Source of the DNA: Gemmatimonadota bacterium
Lineage (GTDB): Bacteria > Gemmatimonadota > Gemmatimonadetes > Gemmatimonadales > GWC2-71-9
Assembly (NCBI GenBank): GCA_003220955.1
Contig: QHTW01000048.1
Coordinates: 1 to 32,510 of the forward strand
Direction: 5' to 3'
Length of the DNA: 32,510 nt
In this document: piece after piece, positions 8,748-17,787 of the stretch
How the letters are laid out: every line of letters begins with the position of its first letter
How positions within the stretch are numbered: the stretch's first letter is position 1
Translations under genes and position numbers: made by a program
The notes under the pieces: generated by a model
Database searches by the model: none
Seen by the model: the letters and a program-made list of their open reading frames with translations, nothing else
Told to the model about the DNA's origin: nothing

Positions 8748-10987
8748 GGCGTGGCCGGCCGGGGCCCCGCTGGGAGATGCTCAAGCAAGTACCGGGTGAG
8801 CAATGAGAAGATGTGCAGCGTCGTGCCGCGGCCCTCGCAGATGCAATGCGAGCGATTGGGATACGCCATGAAGTCGAACGGCTTGTCGAGCTCGACCAGG
8901 CGGTTCACCAGGCGCTCCGTTCCCTGATAATGCACGTTGTCGTCGCCGGAGCCGTGCACGATCAGCAGGCGTCCCTTGAGCCCCTCGGCCTGATTGATCG
9001 GAGAAGCATGCTGGTAGCGTGCGCTGTCGGCCGGGCCGGCCAGAAGACCCATGTAGCGCTCCTGATAGATCGTGTCGTAGAGCCGCTCGTCCGGCACCGG
9101 CGCCACGGACATACCAACCTGGTAGACGTCGGGGTAACGAAACATGGCCTGCAGCGTGCTCGATCCACCGCCGCTCCAGCCCCAGATCGCGACACGCGAC
9201 GGATCGAGATAGCGATGTGATCCCGTGAGGGCCCGCACCGCGTCAGCTTGCTCCCGGCTCGACAAGACGCCGATCGCCCCGTAAACCACTTTTCGCCACG
9301 CGCGTCCGCGTGGCGACGGCGTGCCGCGATTGTCCACCGTGGCCACCACGTAGCCCTGATCCGCGATCATGTGTTCCCACAAGTGACCGCCGCCCCAGGA
9401 GTCGACCGCGGTCTGTCCCGCCGGCTCGCCGTAGACGTACATCAGCAGCGGATAACCCCGAGTGGAGTCGAAATTCGCGGGCTTGATCATCCAGCCATCG
9501 AGTGTCACTCCATCAGAGACCGCGACCTTGAAGAATTCACCGGGACGCGTGATGAGCGGCGCCACCGCCGCCCGCTGTTTCGCATTGTCGACAAGGGTCC
9601 GCACGACCCGGTGCGATGGTAGCTGCACCAGCTCGATCACCGACGGGCTGTCGAAGTGCGAGTAGGTGTGAAAGGCCCAGCGGGCGTCGGGGGAGATCCG
9701 GTAGGAGTGCGTACCCGGCGCCGTAGCCGGCGACACGCGTACCGGGGGCTGCTTACCATCCAGCCGGGTGCGATACAGATAGCGTTGGGTCGCGTTGTCC
9801 GGAGACGCGATGTAGTAGAGCCACGGACCGGGCTCGTCCACCGCCGCAATGTCGACGACGTCGAAGTTGCCGGGCGTGACGTTCGTGACGCTCTTCCCGT
9901 CCCGGCTGACCCGGTAGACGTGCCTCCAGCCGTCGCGCTCGCTCGTCCAGAGAAACTCGGTGCCCTTCGCAAGCCACTGGATCTCGTCCACGACGTCGAC
10001 CCAGGCAGAGTCGCGCTCGGTGAGGACGGTCCGAGTCACTCCCGTCGCCGCATCCGCGAGCATGACGCGGTCGGTGTTCTGGAGCCGGTTGATACGCTGG
10101 AGGATCAGCTCGTTCGGTCCCGCCCATTCCATGCGCGGGAGATAGTTCTCGCGCGGGTCATCGGGGATCTGCAGCCACGTCGTGGGGCCGCCGTCGGCAC
10201 GTACGACTCCTGCCCGCACCGCCGAATTCCTGGTCCCGACCTTGGGATACTGAATGGGAGTGATGTGGGGATAGAGCGAGTCGGTGTCGTTGACGAGGAA
10301 ATACGTGCCCAGGCCCGTCATGTCGAACCGCCAGTAGGCGATCTTCGAGCCGTCGGGTGACCAGCGGAAGGCGTCGCGGAGGTCGAACTCCTCCTCGTAA
10401 ACCCAATCGGTCATGCCGTTCACGTGGAGGGAGTCCGCATCGCTCGTCAGGGCCGTGATGGCGCCGTCCAAGAGCCGCTCCACGTAGACGTTTCCCTGTC
10501 GCACGTAGGCGACTCGATCGCCCGCCGGGGAGAACTTTGCATACATGAGCGAGGACGGCGGGGCGTTCGGTCCTCCGAGCTTTTTCAGCGCGCCGGTCTT
10601 TCGGTTGAGCACCCAGTAGTCGCCCCGAGTATTCTGGCGCCACACGCGTTGCGTGTTGGTGAAAAGCAGCAACAGGTTGCCGTCGGCCGACCAAGTGTAG
10701 TCGTCGAAGTCCGGCACCAGCTGGCGCGCCGAGATGTAGACACTGCGCGCGCCGGCGGCGGTCTCGTAGCGCACGATGTCGAAGGCCCCCGGGTTCGCGG
10801 CCGATTTCTCCACCGTGGTATAGGCGGTGCCGTTTTCGATCCACCGCGCCGGTCCGAAGCGTTGCGGCGCGAATTCTGCCGAGGCGTAGATGCGGCGCAG
10901 CATGTCGGTGACGTGATCCGGCACCTGCGCGACCGCGGGAAGGGGCACAGCCGCGAGCAGCGCCAGGAAACCCCGAACAGCCTTCAT
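8744..10987 (-). CDS. S9 family (DPP IV-type) prolyl oligopeptidase
   Basis: 747 aa; signal peptide, beta-propeller region, catalytic Ser in 'IWGWSGGGSSTLQAMFRYPDVY', Asp in 'IVHGSGDDNVHYQGT', His in 'YPNRSHCICEG'. Confidence 0.93.
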   Translation of the reverse strand: MKAVRGFLALLAAVPLPAVAQVPDHVTDMLRRIYASAEFAPQRFGPARWIENGTAYTTVEKSAANPGAFDIVRYETAAGARSVYISARQLVPDFDDYTWSADGNLLLLFTNTQRVWRQNTRGDYWVLNRKTGALKKLGGPNAPPSSLMYAKFSPAGDRVAYVRQGNVYVERLLDGAITALTSDADSLHVNGMTDWVYEEEFDLRDAFRWSPDGSKIAYWRFDMTGLGTYFLVNDTDSLYPHITPIQYPKVGTRNSAVRAGVVRADGGPTTWLQIPDDPRENYLPRMEWAGPNELILQRINRLQNTDRVMLADAATGVTRTVLTERDSAWVDVVDEIQWLAKGTEFLWTSERDGWRHVYRVSRDGKSVTNVTPGNFDVVDIAAVDEPGPWLYYIASPDNATQRYLYRTRLDGKQPPVRVSPATAPGTHSYRISPDARWAFHTYSHFDSPSVIELVQLPSHRVVRTLVDNAKQRAAVAPLITRPGEFFKVAVSDGVTLDGWMIKPANFDSTRGYPLLMYVYGEPAGQTAVDSWGGGHLWEHMIADQGYVVATVDNRGTPSPRGRAWRKVVYGAIGVLSSREQADAVRALTGSHRYLDPSRVAIWGWSGGGSSTLQAMFRYPDVYQVGMSVAPVPDERLYDTIYQERYMGLLAGPADSARYQHASPINQAEGLKGRLLIVHGSGDDNVHYQGTERLVNRLVELDKPFDFMAYPNRSHCICEGRGTTLHIFSLLTRYLLEHLPAGPRPATP

Positions 10988-10988
10988 G

Positions 10989-13655
10989 CTAGTCTCCGAA
11001 GTTGGCGAGCCGGACGTCCAATACGTCCGGCAATCCCTGCAGCTTGTCGAGCACGCCGTTGGTCAGCGCCTGATCGACGTTGATCGCCGCGAGCGCGTCA
11101 CTCGGTCCGCCGCCCGGCTGCGGGGCGCGCCGCGCCTGATGGTAGCTGGCGATATTGATGCCCGCGCTGCCGAGCGCCGATCCCACGCGTCCGATCACCC
11201 CGGGCACGTCGCGGTTGCGAACCACCAGCATCCAGCCATCCGGCACGACGTCCACATGGAAGTCGTCGATGCGGATCACGCGCCCGTGGCTGTCGCCAAT
11301 CAGCGCCCCGGTCACGCGGACGCGCCCGCGGGTCGTGTCGACCTTGACGCCGATCGAGGTCTCGAATCCGGTCTCCGGGGCGCCGGTGCGTGTGCCGAGC
11401 TGAATCCCCTTCTCTTCGGCGAGCACCTGCGCGTTGACCAGGCTCACCGGCCCGGCGTTCATGGCCGCGAGCAGCCCCTCGAGCGCGGACACGAGCACCG
11501 GCCGCTGCGCCGCCTCTTCTTTTCCGCCGTAGGCGACTTCCACCGCTTTCACCGGCCCGTCGGCGAGCGCGAGCGCCAGCCGCCCCAGCCGTCGCGCGAG
11601 ATCGAGCAGCGGTGCGAGCCGCCGCAACAAGTCACCGCCCATCCCTGGCACGTTGATGGCGAACGAGAGATCGCCGGCGACCAGCGCGTCGCGCACCGCG
11701 CCGCAGATTTCCATCGCCACGCGCTCCTGCGCCTCGGCGGTGGATGCCGCGAGATGAGGGGTCAGGATCACGCGGTCGAGCCCCCGCAGGGGGGAATCCG
11801 GCGGGAGCGGCTCGACGGCGAACACATCGATCGCCGCCCCGCCGATCCGTTTTTCCTTGATCGCCTCGGCGAGTGCGGCTTCGTTGACGAGCTCGCCGCG
11901 CGCGGTGTTGATCAACACGGCGGTCGGTTTCATGAGCTTCAGCCGCTGCGCATCGATCAGATGGTGCGTCTGGTCGGTGAGCGCGACGTGTAACGTGACG
12001 ACGTCTGCCGCGCGGAGCAGCTGCTCGAGCGGCAGCAGGCGGACATGCAGCTCGCCGGCGCGGTCCGGAAGCAGATATGGATCGTGACCGACGACCTGCA
12101 TGCCGAACGCGCGCCCGAGCTGGGCGACGTGACCGCCGATGCGCCCGAGACCCACGACGCCCATCGTCTTGCCACGGAGCTCGGTCCCTTCGAAGCGCTT
12201 GCGGTCCCATTCGCCACGGCGCATCGCCGCCGCCGCGTCGGGGATGCGGCGCACCAACGCCAGCAACAAGCCCATCGCGTGTTCGCCCGCGCTGACGGTG
12301 TTGGCGCCCGGCGTGTTCATCACCGCGATGCCGCGCCGCGTCGCCGCCGTCACGTCGATCGTGTCCACCCCGGTGCCCGCCCGCGCCACCAGGCGCAGGT
12401 GCGGCGCGCGCGCCATCAGGCTCGCGGTGACGCGCGTTTCGCTGCGGACGAGGAGCGCGTGCGCACCGGCGATGGCTTTGTCGAGCTCCGCCGGCTTTCC
12501 CGCGACGTCTACGACCTCGAGATCGGGTGTCTTGGACAGCAAGTCGAGGCCGCTGGCCGCGACGCGGTCGGCCACGACCACTCGCCACGTCATTCCAGCG
12601 CCTGGCATGTGGCCGATCCGGATCGTCGAGTCCTTGAGCGCGCCGTATCCCGCACCGATCGTCCATCCCTGTTGCTTCAGCGCGCCGACGACATCCTTGG
12701 AATGTTTTCCTTCCGGTAGCCGCAGGCAGGAGACGGTCCAGCTGTGCCGGCCCTCGCGCGGGAGGAATTTCACGCCGTGCTCCGCGCTCCAGGTCTCGAC
12801 CCGGCGCCGCATGGCGTCGTGCCGTTTCCACCGCGCCTCGATGCCGCCTTCGCGCTCGATCCGCGCGAGCTGCACTTCGAGCGCGTAGAGCAATGAGACG
12901 GCGGGTGTGTTTGTGGGCTGGAACTTGGTCGTCGCATTCAGGAAGCTGATGACGTCGAAATAGGCGCCGCGCTCCTCGAGCGTCTTGGCGCGATTGACGA
13001 GCCGCTCCGACGCCACCCCGAGCGCCAGCCCCGGCGGCAAGGCGAGCGCCTTCTGCGAGCCGGTGAAGACGAAGTCGAGTTTCCAGGCGTCCGTTTCCAC
13101 CGGCGAGCCGCACATCGAGGTCACCGCGTCGACGAGCAGCAGCACGTCAGCGAATTCCTTGACGACCTCAGCGTAGCCGGCCACGTCCTGGAGCACGCCG
13201 GTCGACGTCTCGGAATGCACGCACGTCACGGCATCGACCGGCGTGCGCTTCAACGCATCGCGCAGCATGTCCGGCTCGATCGCCGAGCCGAGCGGCACGT
13301 CGAGCCGGATGCACTCCTTGCCACACGCCGCGACGATCCCCGCGAAGCGCTCGCTGAAGGCACCGTTGACGAGGGACAGCGCGCGGCGCCGCACGCCGTT
13401 GCGCACCGCCATCTCCATGAATCCGGTCGCCGACGTGGTCCCGACGAAGACCGGCCGCGCCGTACGACAAATCGCCCCGAGCTTCGGGGCGATCCCCTGC
13501 AACAGCTTCTCCATGGACGATGAGCGGTGCCCGATCATCGGCCGGATCATCGCTTCGAGGACTTCGGGGTGAACGTCGGTGGGCCCGGGAAGGAAGAACT
13601 TCCCGAATGTCGGAACCGCGACTGCGTGGGTCGGAACGGATGCGGTGGATGTCAT
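10989..13655 (-). CDS. Fusion of class V aminotransferase (SerC-like) with D-3-phosphoglycerate dehydrogenase (SerA)
   Basis: 888 aa from the ATG overlapping the upstream stop (13653-13655). N-part PLP site 'DFVFTGSQKALALPPGLALG'; C-part NAD-binding 'GKTMGVVGLGRIGGHVAQLGRAFGMQVVGHDPY', SerA body and C-terminal ACT domain. No stop between domains; candidate internal SerA start at 12593. Confidence 0.88.
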   Translation of the reverse strand: MTSTASVPTHAVAVPTFGKFFLPGPTDVHPEVLEAMIRPMIGHRSSSMEKLLQGIAPKLGAICRTARPVFVGTTSATGFMEMAVRNGVRRRALSLVNGAFSERFAGIVAACGKECIRLDVPLGSAIEPDMLRDALKRTPVDAVTCVHSETSTGVLQDVAGYAEVVKEFADVLLLVDAVTSMCGSPVETDAWKLDFVFTGSQKALALPPGLALGVASERLVNRAKTLEERGAYFDVISFLNATTKFQPTNTPAVSLLYALEVQLARIEREGGIEARWKRHDAMRRRVETWSAEHGVKFLPREGRHSWTVSCLRLPEGKHSKDVVGALKQQGWTIGAGYGALKDSTIRIGHMPGAGMTWRVVVADRVAASGLDLLSKTPDLEVVDVAGKPAELDKAIAGAHALLVRSETRVTASLMARAPHLRLVARAGTGVDTIDVTAATRRGIAVMNTPGANTVSAGEHAMGLLLALVRRIPDAAAAMRRGEWDRKRFEGTELRGKTMGVVGLGRIGGHVAQLGRAFGMQVVGHDPYLLPDRAGELHVRLLPLEQLLRAADVVTLHVALTDQTHHLIDAQRLKLMKPTAVLINTARGELVNEAALAEAIKEKRIGGAAIDVFAVEPLPPDSPLRGLDRVILTPHLAASTAEAQERVAMEICGAVRDALVAGDLSFAINVPGMGGDLLRRLAPLLDLARRLGRLALALADGPVKAVEVAYGGKEEAAQRPVLVSALEGLLAAMNAGPVSLVNAQVLAEEKGIQLGTRTGAPETGFETSIGVKVDTTRGRVRVTGALIGDSHGRVIRIDDFHVDVVPDGWMLVVRNRDVPGVIGRVGSALGSAGINIASYHQARRAPQPGGGPSDALAAINVDQALTNGVLDKLQGLPDVLDVRLANFGD

Positions 13656-14323
13656 GCGCTGGCTCGTTCGAGCTCTTCGACCAGACCGCCCATCACCACC
13701 TCGCTCGTCTTCACGAGCCGCACCCCTTCTTCCCCCCACTCTTTCAGCAGATGCTCGGCGACGTCGCGGTCGATCGGCTTCATCGCGTCCACGACAGCGA
13801 ACAGCCGCACCTGCGGCCGGTGCTGGAGCAGACCCTCGATCGCGTACTTGTCGCACACGTCCAGCGCGACACCGTAGAGCACGATGTCGTGAGGGTTTAG
13901 CACGTCGAGGACGGGAAGAACGTTGGGATTGGAAAACACATCGAACCGGTGCTTGTGAAAGAGGATATCGCCATGATGGGTACGAACCTTTGCGGCAAGC
14001 ACCGTGCCGTCCTGCGGATCCGGCTCGATCACCAGAGGATCGCGGAGGGCGGTTTCCGCAAGCTTGCGCTGGCCGGGCGTCCCCCGCAGACAGTGCGGGG
14101 GAAACGTCGTCTTCCAGTCGGGATTCGCCGAGATCTCGCTGTGGTTGACCACGTGATCGTCGGCGCTGGCCACGATGCGGATGCCGTGCCCGTGGGCGTA
14201 GTCGGTGAGTTTGCGGAGGTTCGGAATCAACTGCTCGGCGTCCGGCACGTACAGCTTGCCGTCGGCCTTCATGAAGTCGTACTGGGTGTCAACGTCCCAG
14301 AAGATGACGCGCGAAGTAGACAT
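13652..14323 (-). CDS. Isochorismatase/nicotinamidase-family cysteine hydrolase
   Basis: 223 aa; 'VIFWDVDTQYDFM', 'VASADDHVVNHSEIS', catalytic Cys in 'IVLYGVALDVCDKYAIEGLL'. Confidence 0.85.
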   Translation of the reverse strand: MSTSRVIFWDVDTQYDFMKADGKLYVPDAEQLIPNLRKLTDYAHGHGIRIVASADDHVVNHSEISANPDWKTTFPPHCLRGTPGQRKLAETALRDPLVIEPDPQDGTVLAAKVRTHHGDILFHKHRFDVFSNPNVLPVLDVLNPHDIVLYGVALDVCDKYAIEGLLQHRPQVRLFAVVDAMKPIDRDVAEHLLKEWGEEGVRLVKTSEVVMGGLVEELERASA

Positions 14324-14350
14324 GGGACCGGAAATCTAGACGGGGGGGGG

Positions 14351-14833
14351 CTAAAGCGTCAGCGCTACAGCCACTTCGTCGCACGCGTGCTGGCGCGGGC
14401 AGCGCGCGCAATCGGCCCACACCTTGAGCGGGAACTGCTCCTTCTCCGCCACACGAAAGCCAAGTCTCAGGAAGAACAGGGGTTTGCGCGTCAGCCCGAA
14501 GACCTCGCTCAGGCCGAGCGCGCGCGCGTCCACGAGCAACGCCTCCACGAGGGCTTTGCCGACGCCGCGCCCTTGCTGATCATCGCGCACGGCAAGTCCG
14601 GCGATTTCGGCGAGCTCGGTACTGTAAACCTTGAGGCTGCCGGTCCCCACGAGGCGGCCATCCGGCGCGGTCGCCAGGACGTACTCCTTGATGTGACGGC
14701 ACAGATCGTAGTTCGAGCGCGGCAGGAGATCGCCCGATGCCACGAACGGCGCCATCAACTCTTCCATCGCGGCGACGTCCGCCAGGATGGCGGGACGGAG
14801 CTTCGTCCCCGTGCCGATTGAGAGGCTGGTCAC
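14351..14833 (-). CDS. argA: GNAT N-acetyltransferase, short N-acetylglutamate synthase-like (ArgA)
   Basis: 160 aa; acetyl-CoA motif 'AGLAVRDDQQGRGVGKALVEALL', C-terminal 'CARCPRQHACDEVAV'; start overlaps the stop of argD (14830/14833) in an arg cluster. Confidence 0.75.
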   Translation of the reverse strand: MTSLSIGTGTKLRPAILADVAAMEELMAPFVASGDLLPRSNYDLCRHIKEYVLATAPDGRLVGTGSLKVYSTELAEIAGLAVRDDQQGRGVGKALVEALLVDARALGLSEVFGLTRKPLFFLRLGFRVAEKEQFPLKVWADCARCPRQHACDEVAVALTL

Positions 14834-15996
14834 GCGAGGACCTCTGCGAGAATCGTGACACCCCGCTCGAGATCTTCACGGCTGACGGTGAGGGGCGGGA
14901 CGATGCGCATCACGTTCGGACCGGCCGTCAGGACCAGGAGTTGCCGTTCCCGCGCCACGGCGACAATCGGCGCGGCGACCTCGTTGAGCTCGAGTCCCCA
15001 CATCAACCCGCGCCCCCGGGCCTCGCGAACCCGCGCAGTGGTCGCCGCGAGTCGCCGCAACCGATCGCCGAGCCACGCACCCTTTGCGCGCACGGCGGCG
15101 AGGAACTCGGGTTCGGCGATCGTGCGCACCACGTCGAGCGATACCGTCGCAACAAAGGGACCACCGCCAAAGGTGGTGGCGTGATCGCCCGGCGCGAGCG
15201 CAGCGGCGATCGCGTCGCTCACGAGGATAGCCCCCATCGGCAGACCACCACCAAGCGGCTTCGCCAGTGTGTACATGTCTGGTGTGACGCCCGTCTGTTC
15301 CGACGCGAACAGCGTTCCCGTGCGGCCGAGGCCGCATTGCACTTCATCGAAGATCAACGCGCAGCCGCAGGCGTCGGACCGCTCGCGCAAGAATGCGAGA
15401 AACTCCGCGGGGACGGGTCGGACGCCGCCCTCTCCCTGTACGGGCTCGATGATGACTGCTGCGGTGCGATCCGCCGTGATGGCGTGCTGCGCCGCCTCGA
15501 CGTCGCCGAGGGGTACGATCTGCACGCCGGTGAGGAGTGGCTCGAAGGGCCGGCGATAATCTGGCCGATCGGTTGCCGCGAGCGACGCGAACAGCCGTCC
15601 ATGAAACGAGCCGCTGAAGGCCACGATATCGGTCTTCTTCGACCACTTGCGCGCGAACTTGAACGCGCCCTCGTTCGCCTCAGCACCCGAGTTACAGAAG
15701 AAGGCCTGGCCCGCGAATGCCTTCGTGAGCTCGGCCGCCAGCCGCTCGCCGGGTTCGGTGCGATACAGGTTCGAGACGTGGATCAGACCGATGTCCAGCG
15801 CGCGCAGCACGGCATCGCGAATCACCGGGCTGTTGTAGCCGAGCGCGTTGACCGCGATGCCGGCGACGAAGTCGAGGTAGCGCGTGCCGTCCTCGGCGAT
15901 GAGCTCCGAGCCTTCACCCGCGACGAAAAGCGGGCCAACGCGCGCGTAGACACCGAGGAGTGCCGTGGCGTCGGCTGAGGTCGCCGGAATTGTCAC
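14830..15996 (-). CDS. argD: Acetylornithine aminotransferase
   Basis: 388 aa; 'YLDFVAGIAVNALGY', 'FFCNSGAEANEGAFKFARKW', 'LIFDEVQCGLGRTGTLFASE', PLP Lys in 'TLAKPLGGGLPMGAIL'. Confidence 0.93.
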   Translation of the reverse strand: MTIPATSADATALLGVYARVGPLFVAGEGSELIAEDGTRYLDFVAGIAVNALGYNSPVIRDAVLRALDIGLIHVSNLYRTEPGERLAAELTKAFAGQAFFCNSGAEANEGAFKFARKWSKKTDIVAFSGSFHGRLFASLAATDRPDYRRPFEPLLTGVQIVPLGDVEAAQHAITADRTAAVIIEPVQGEGGVRPVPAEFLAFLRERSDACGCALIFDEVQCGLGRTGTLFASEQTGVTPDMYTLAKPLGGGLPMGAILVSDAIAAALAPGDHATTFGGGPFVATVSLDVVRTIAEPEFLAAVRAKGAWLGDRLRRLAATTARVREARGRGLMWGLELNEVAAPIVAVARERQLLVLTAGPNVMRIVPPLTVSREDLERGVTILAEVLA

Positions 15997-16769
15997 GCTG
16001 TTTGAACGGGGGACGGAGGGACCGCGAGCAGGCGGGTGCCGGCGGTGGCATGCTCGAACATGTCGAGATCACCAATCCGTACGGCCCGAACACCCGCCCG
16101 CAATGCTTGCGCGGCGGCGCGCAACTTGGCGGCCATACCGCCCGTCGCGACGCTGCCTTCAATCATCGTCTCGATTTCGGCGGCCGCAAGGGTGGGCTGG
16201 GTGACGCCGTCTACCGCAACGCCGGGCACGTCGGACACGAACAGCAGCTCCTGCGCCTCGAGCGCCGCGGCAATGGCGGCGGCGGCCTGGTCGGCATTGA
16301 CGTTGAGCGGCCGGACCGGCGCAGCAAGGGAGGGTGCAACGGGCGCCACCACAGGGGTCAGTCCTGCCAGGAGCAGGCTGTGGAGGAGCGACGCCCGCAC
16401 ATTCACGATTTCGCCCACCTCGCCCAGCGCTGTTCCGTTCTGAAGCGGCTCGGCCGTCAGCAAGCCACCATCGACCCCGGACAGCCCAATGGCGTCCAGG
16501 CCGGCGGTCCGGAGCGCGGTCACGACTAGGCGATTCATCGGACCCCCGAGAACCATCTCGACCAGCTGCGCAATCTCGGGAGTCGTCACGCGCAGACCAT
16601 CCCGCTGCTCCACCGGCAGACCAAGCCGGCGAGACCAGGCACTGACCGCCTGGCCACCGCCATGGACGACGACCGACGGTCCGAGGCCCGCAAGTGCACG
16701 AGCGCATGCGCCCACCCATTCCGGGCGATCGAGCTCGTTGCCGCCGATTTTGACGACGCGCGTCAGCAC
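15993..16769 (-). CDS. argB: Acetylglutamate kinase
   Basis: 258 aa amino-acid kinase fold: 'VVKIGGNEL', 'VVVHGGGQAVSAWSRRLGLPVEQRDGLRVTT', 'NVNADQAAAAIAAALEAQELLFVSDVPGV'. Confidence 0.92.
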   Translation of the reverse strand: MLTRVVKIGGNELDRPEWVGACARALAGLGPSVVVHGGGQAVSAWSRRLGLPVEQRDGLRVTTPEIAQLVEMVLGGPMNRLVVTALRTAGLDAIGLSGVDGGLLTAEPLQNGTALGEVGEIVNVRASLLHSLLLAGLTPVVAPVAPSLAAPVRPLNVNADQAAAAIAAALEAQELLFVSDVPGVAVDGVTQPTLAAAEIETMIEGSVATGGMAAKLRAAAQALRAGVRAVRIGDLDMFEHATAGTRLLAVPPSPVQTA

Positions 16770-17722
16770 GGGAGGCCTGCCGTCTCTGGGAGACCCAACA
16801 TCACGTTCATATTCTGGATCGCCTGCCCCGCCGCACCCTTCACGAGATTGTCGATCGCCGCGATCACGGTCAGACGCGGCCGGCGGACGTCCCGCACTTC
16901 CGCGACGACGATGGCCACGCGGTTGCGATACACGACGTCCTTGAGCGACGGCAACACGCCGTGCATCACCTGGACGCAGGGCTCGGCGTCATAGGTCGCG
17001 TCGTAGAGGCCCTCCGCGGTCGCCTGATCGAGCACCCGCGTCAGGGGCACGTGAATGGTCTCGAGAATGCCGCGCTTCACCGGCAACAGATGGGGTGTGA
17101 AGACGACATCCCCGGTGAACCCGCCCTCGCGCGACAGCGACTGCTTCAGTTCGGCCAAATGGCGATGGGTATTGCCGATCGCGTACGCGCGGTAATCCTC
17201 GGCGACTTCGCCGAAGAGCAGCTCCCGCTTGGGATTGCGTCCGGCGCCGGTGACACCCGACGCCGCATCGATGATGACCTCGCGTGAAGGATCGATCAAG
17301 CCGAGCTGTGCGAGCGGAATCAGCGCGAGCAGCGCGGCAGTGGGATAGCAGCCCGGATTGGCGACGAGCTCTGCATCGGCCAAGCGCGGGCGCGTGAACT
17401 CGGTCAGGCCATAGACGGCGTCGGGCGAGAGACGAAAGTCGGCCGACAGGTCGACGGCGCGTTTCCCACCGGCGCGCGCTTCGTGGACGTAGCGCGCGGA
17501 GACGCCGTGCGGCAGCGCCGACAGAATGATCTCGGCATCCTGCCACGGCGCGTCGTCGGCCTTGATGAGCTCGTGCCCGTCCACCGACTCGCCCGCGGCG
17601 GACTCCGCCGTCGCGAAGGCGACCGTCGCGTCCGGGTGTCCGTGCAGCAGCCGCAATAACTCCTCACCGACGTAGCCGGACGCGCCCAGCACGCCGACCG
17701 GGAGGGATGCATGATTATTCAT
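16763..17722 (-). CDS. argC: N-acetyl-gamma-glutamyl-phosphate reductase
   Basis: 319 aa; 'VGVLGASGYVGEELLRLL', catalytic Cys in 'LVANPGCYPTAALLALIPL', 'HRHLAELKQ', 'VVFTPHLLPVKRGIL'. Confidence 0.95.
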   Translation of the reverse strand: MNNHASLPVGVLGASGYVGEELLRLLHGHPDATVAFATAESAAGESVDGHELIKADDAPWQDAEIILSALPHGVSARYVHEARAGGKRAVDLSADFRLSPDAVYGLTEFTRPRLADAELVANPGCYPTAALLALIPLAQLGLIDPSREVIIDAASGVTGAGRNPKRELLFGEVAEDYRAYAIGNTHRHLAELKQSLSREGGFTGDVVFTPHLLPVKRGILETIHVPLTRVLDQATAEGLYDATYDAEPCVQVMHGVLPSLKDVVYRNRVAIVVAEVRDVRRPRLTVIAAIDNLVKGAAGQAIQNMNVMLGLPETAGLPC

Positions 17723-17743
17723 TTGAGCGGAAAATTATGCAGA
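17706..17743 (-). promoter_or_regulatory. Tandem ARG-box-like operator overlapping a candidate -10 and the argC start codon
   Basis: Minus strand reads TC-TGCATAATTTTCCG-CTCAAA-TGAATAATCATGCA-T. Against the E. coli ARG-box core TGAATWWWWATTCA the two 14-mers match about 10/14 and 12/14, start-to-start 20 bp. AT-rich island in a GC-rich region; CATAAT overlaps the upstream box. Confidence 0.45.
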
Positions 17744-17787
17744 CGGCCAGCGTCCCGCAAGATGTAGGGGCGGAGCATGCTGCGCCG

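Noticed and set aside
8744-10987. S9 peptidase GWSGGG motif instead of GWSYGG considered as inactivation
   Set aside because: Catalytic Ser, Asp and His are all present; I believe the variant occurs in related S9 proteins with the 'SHCICEG' ending.
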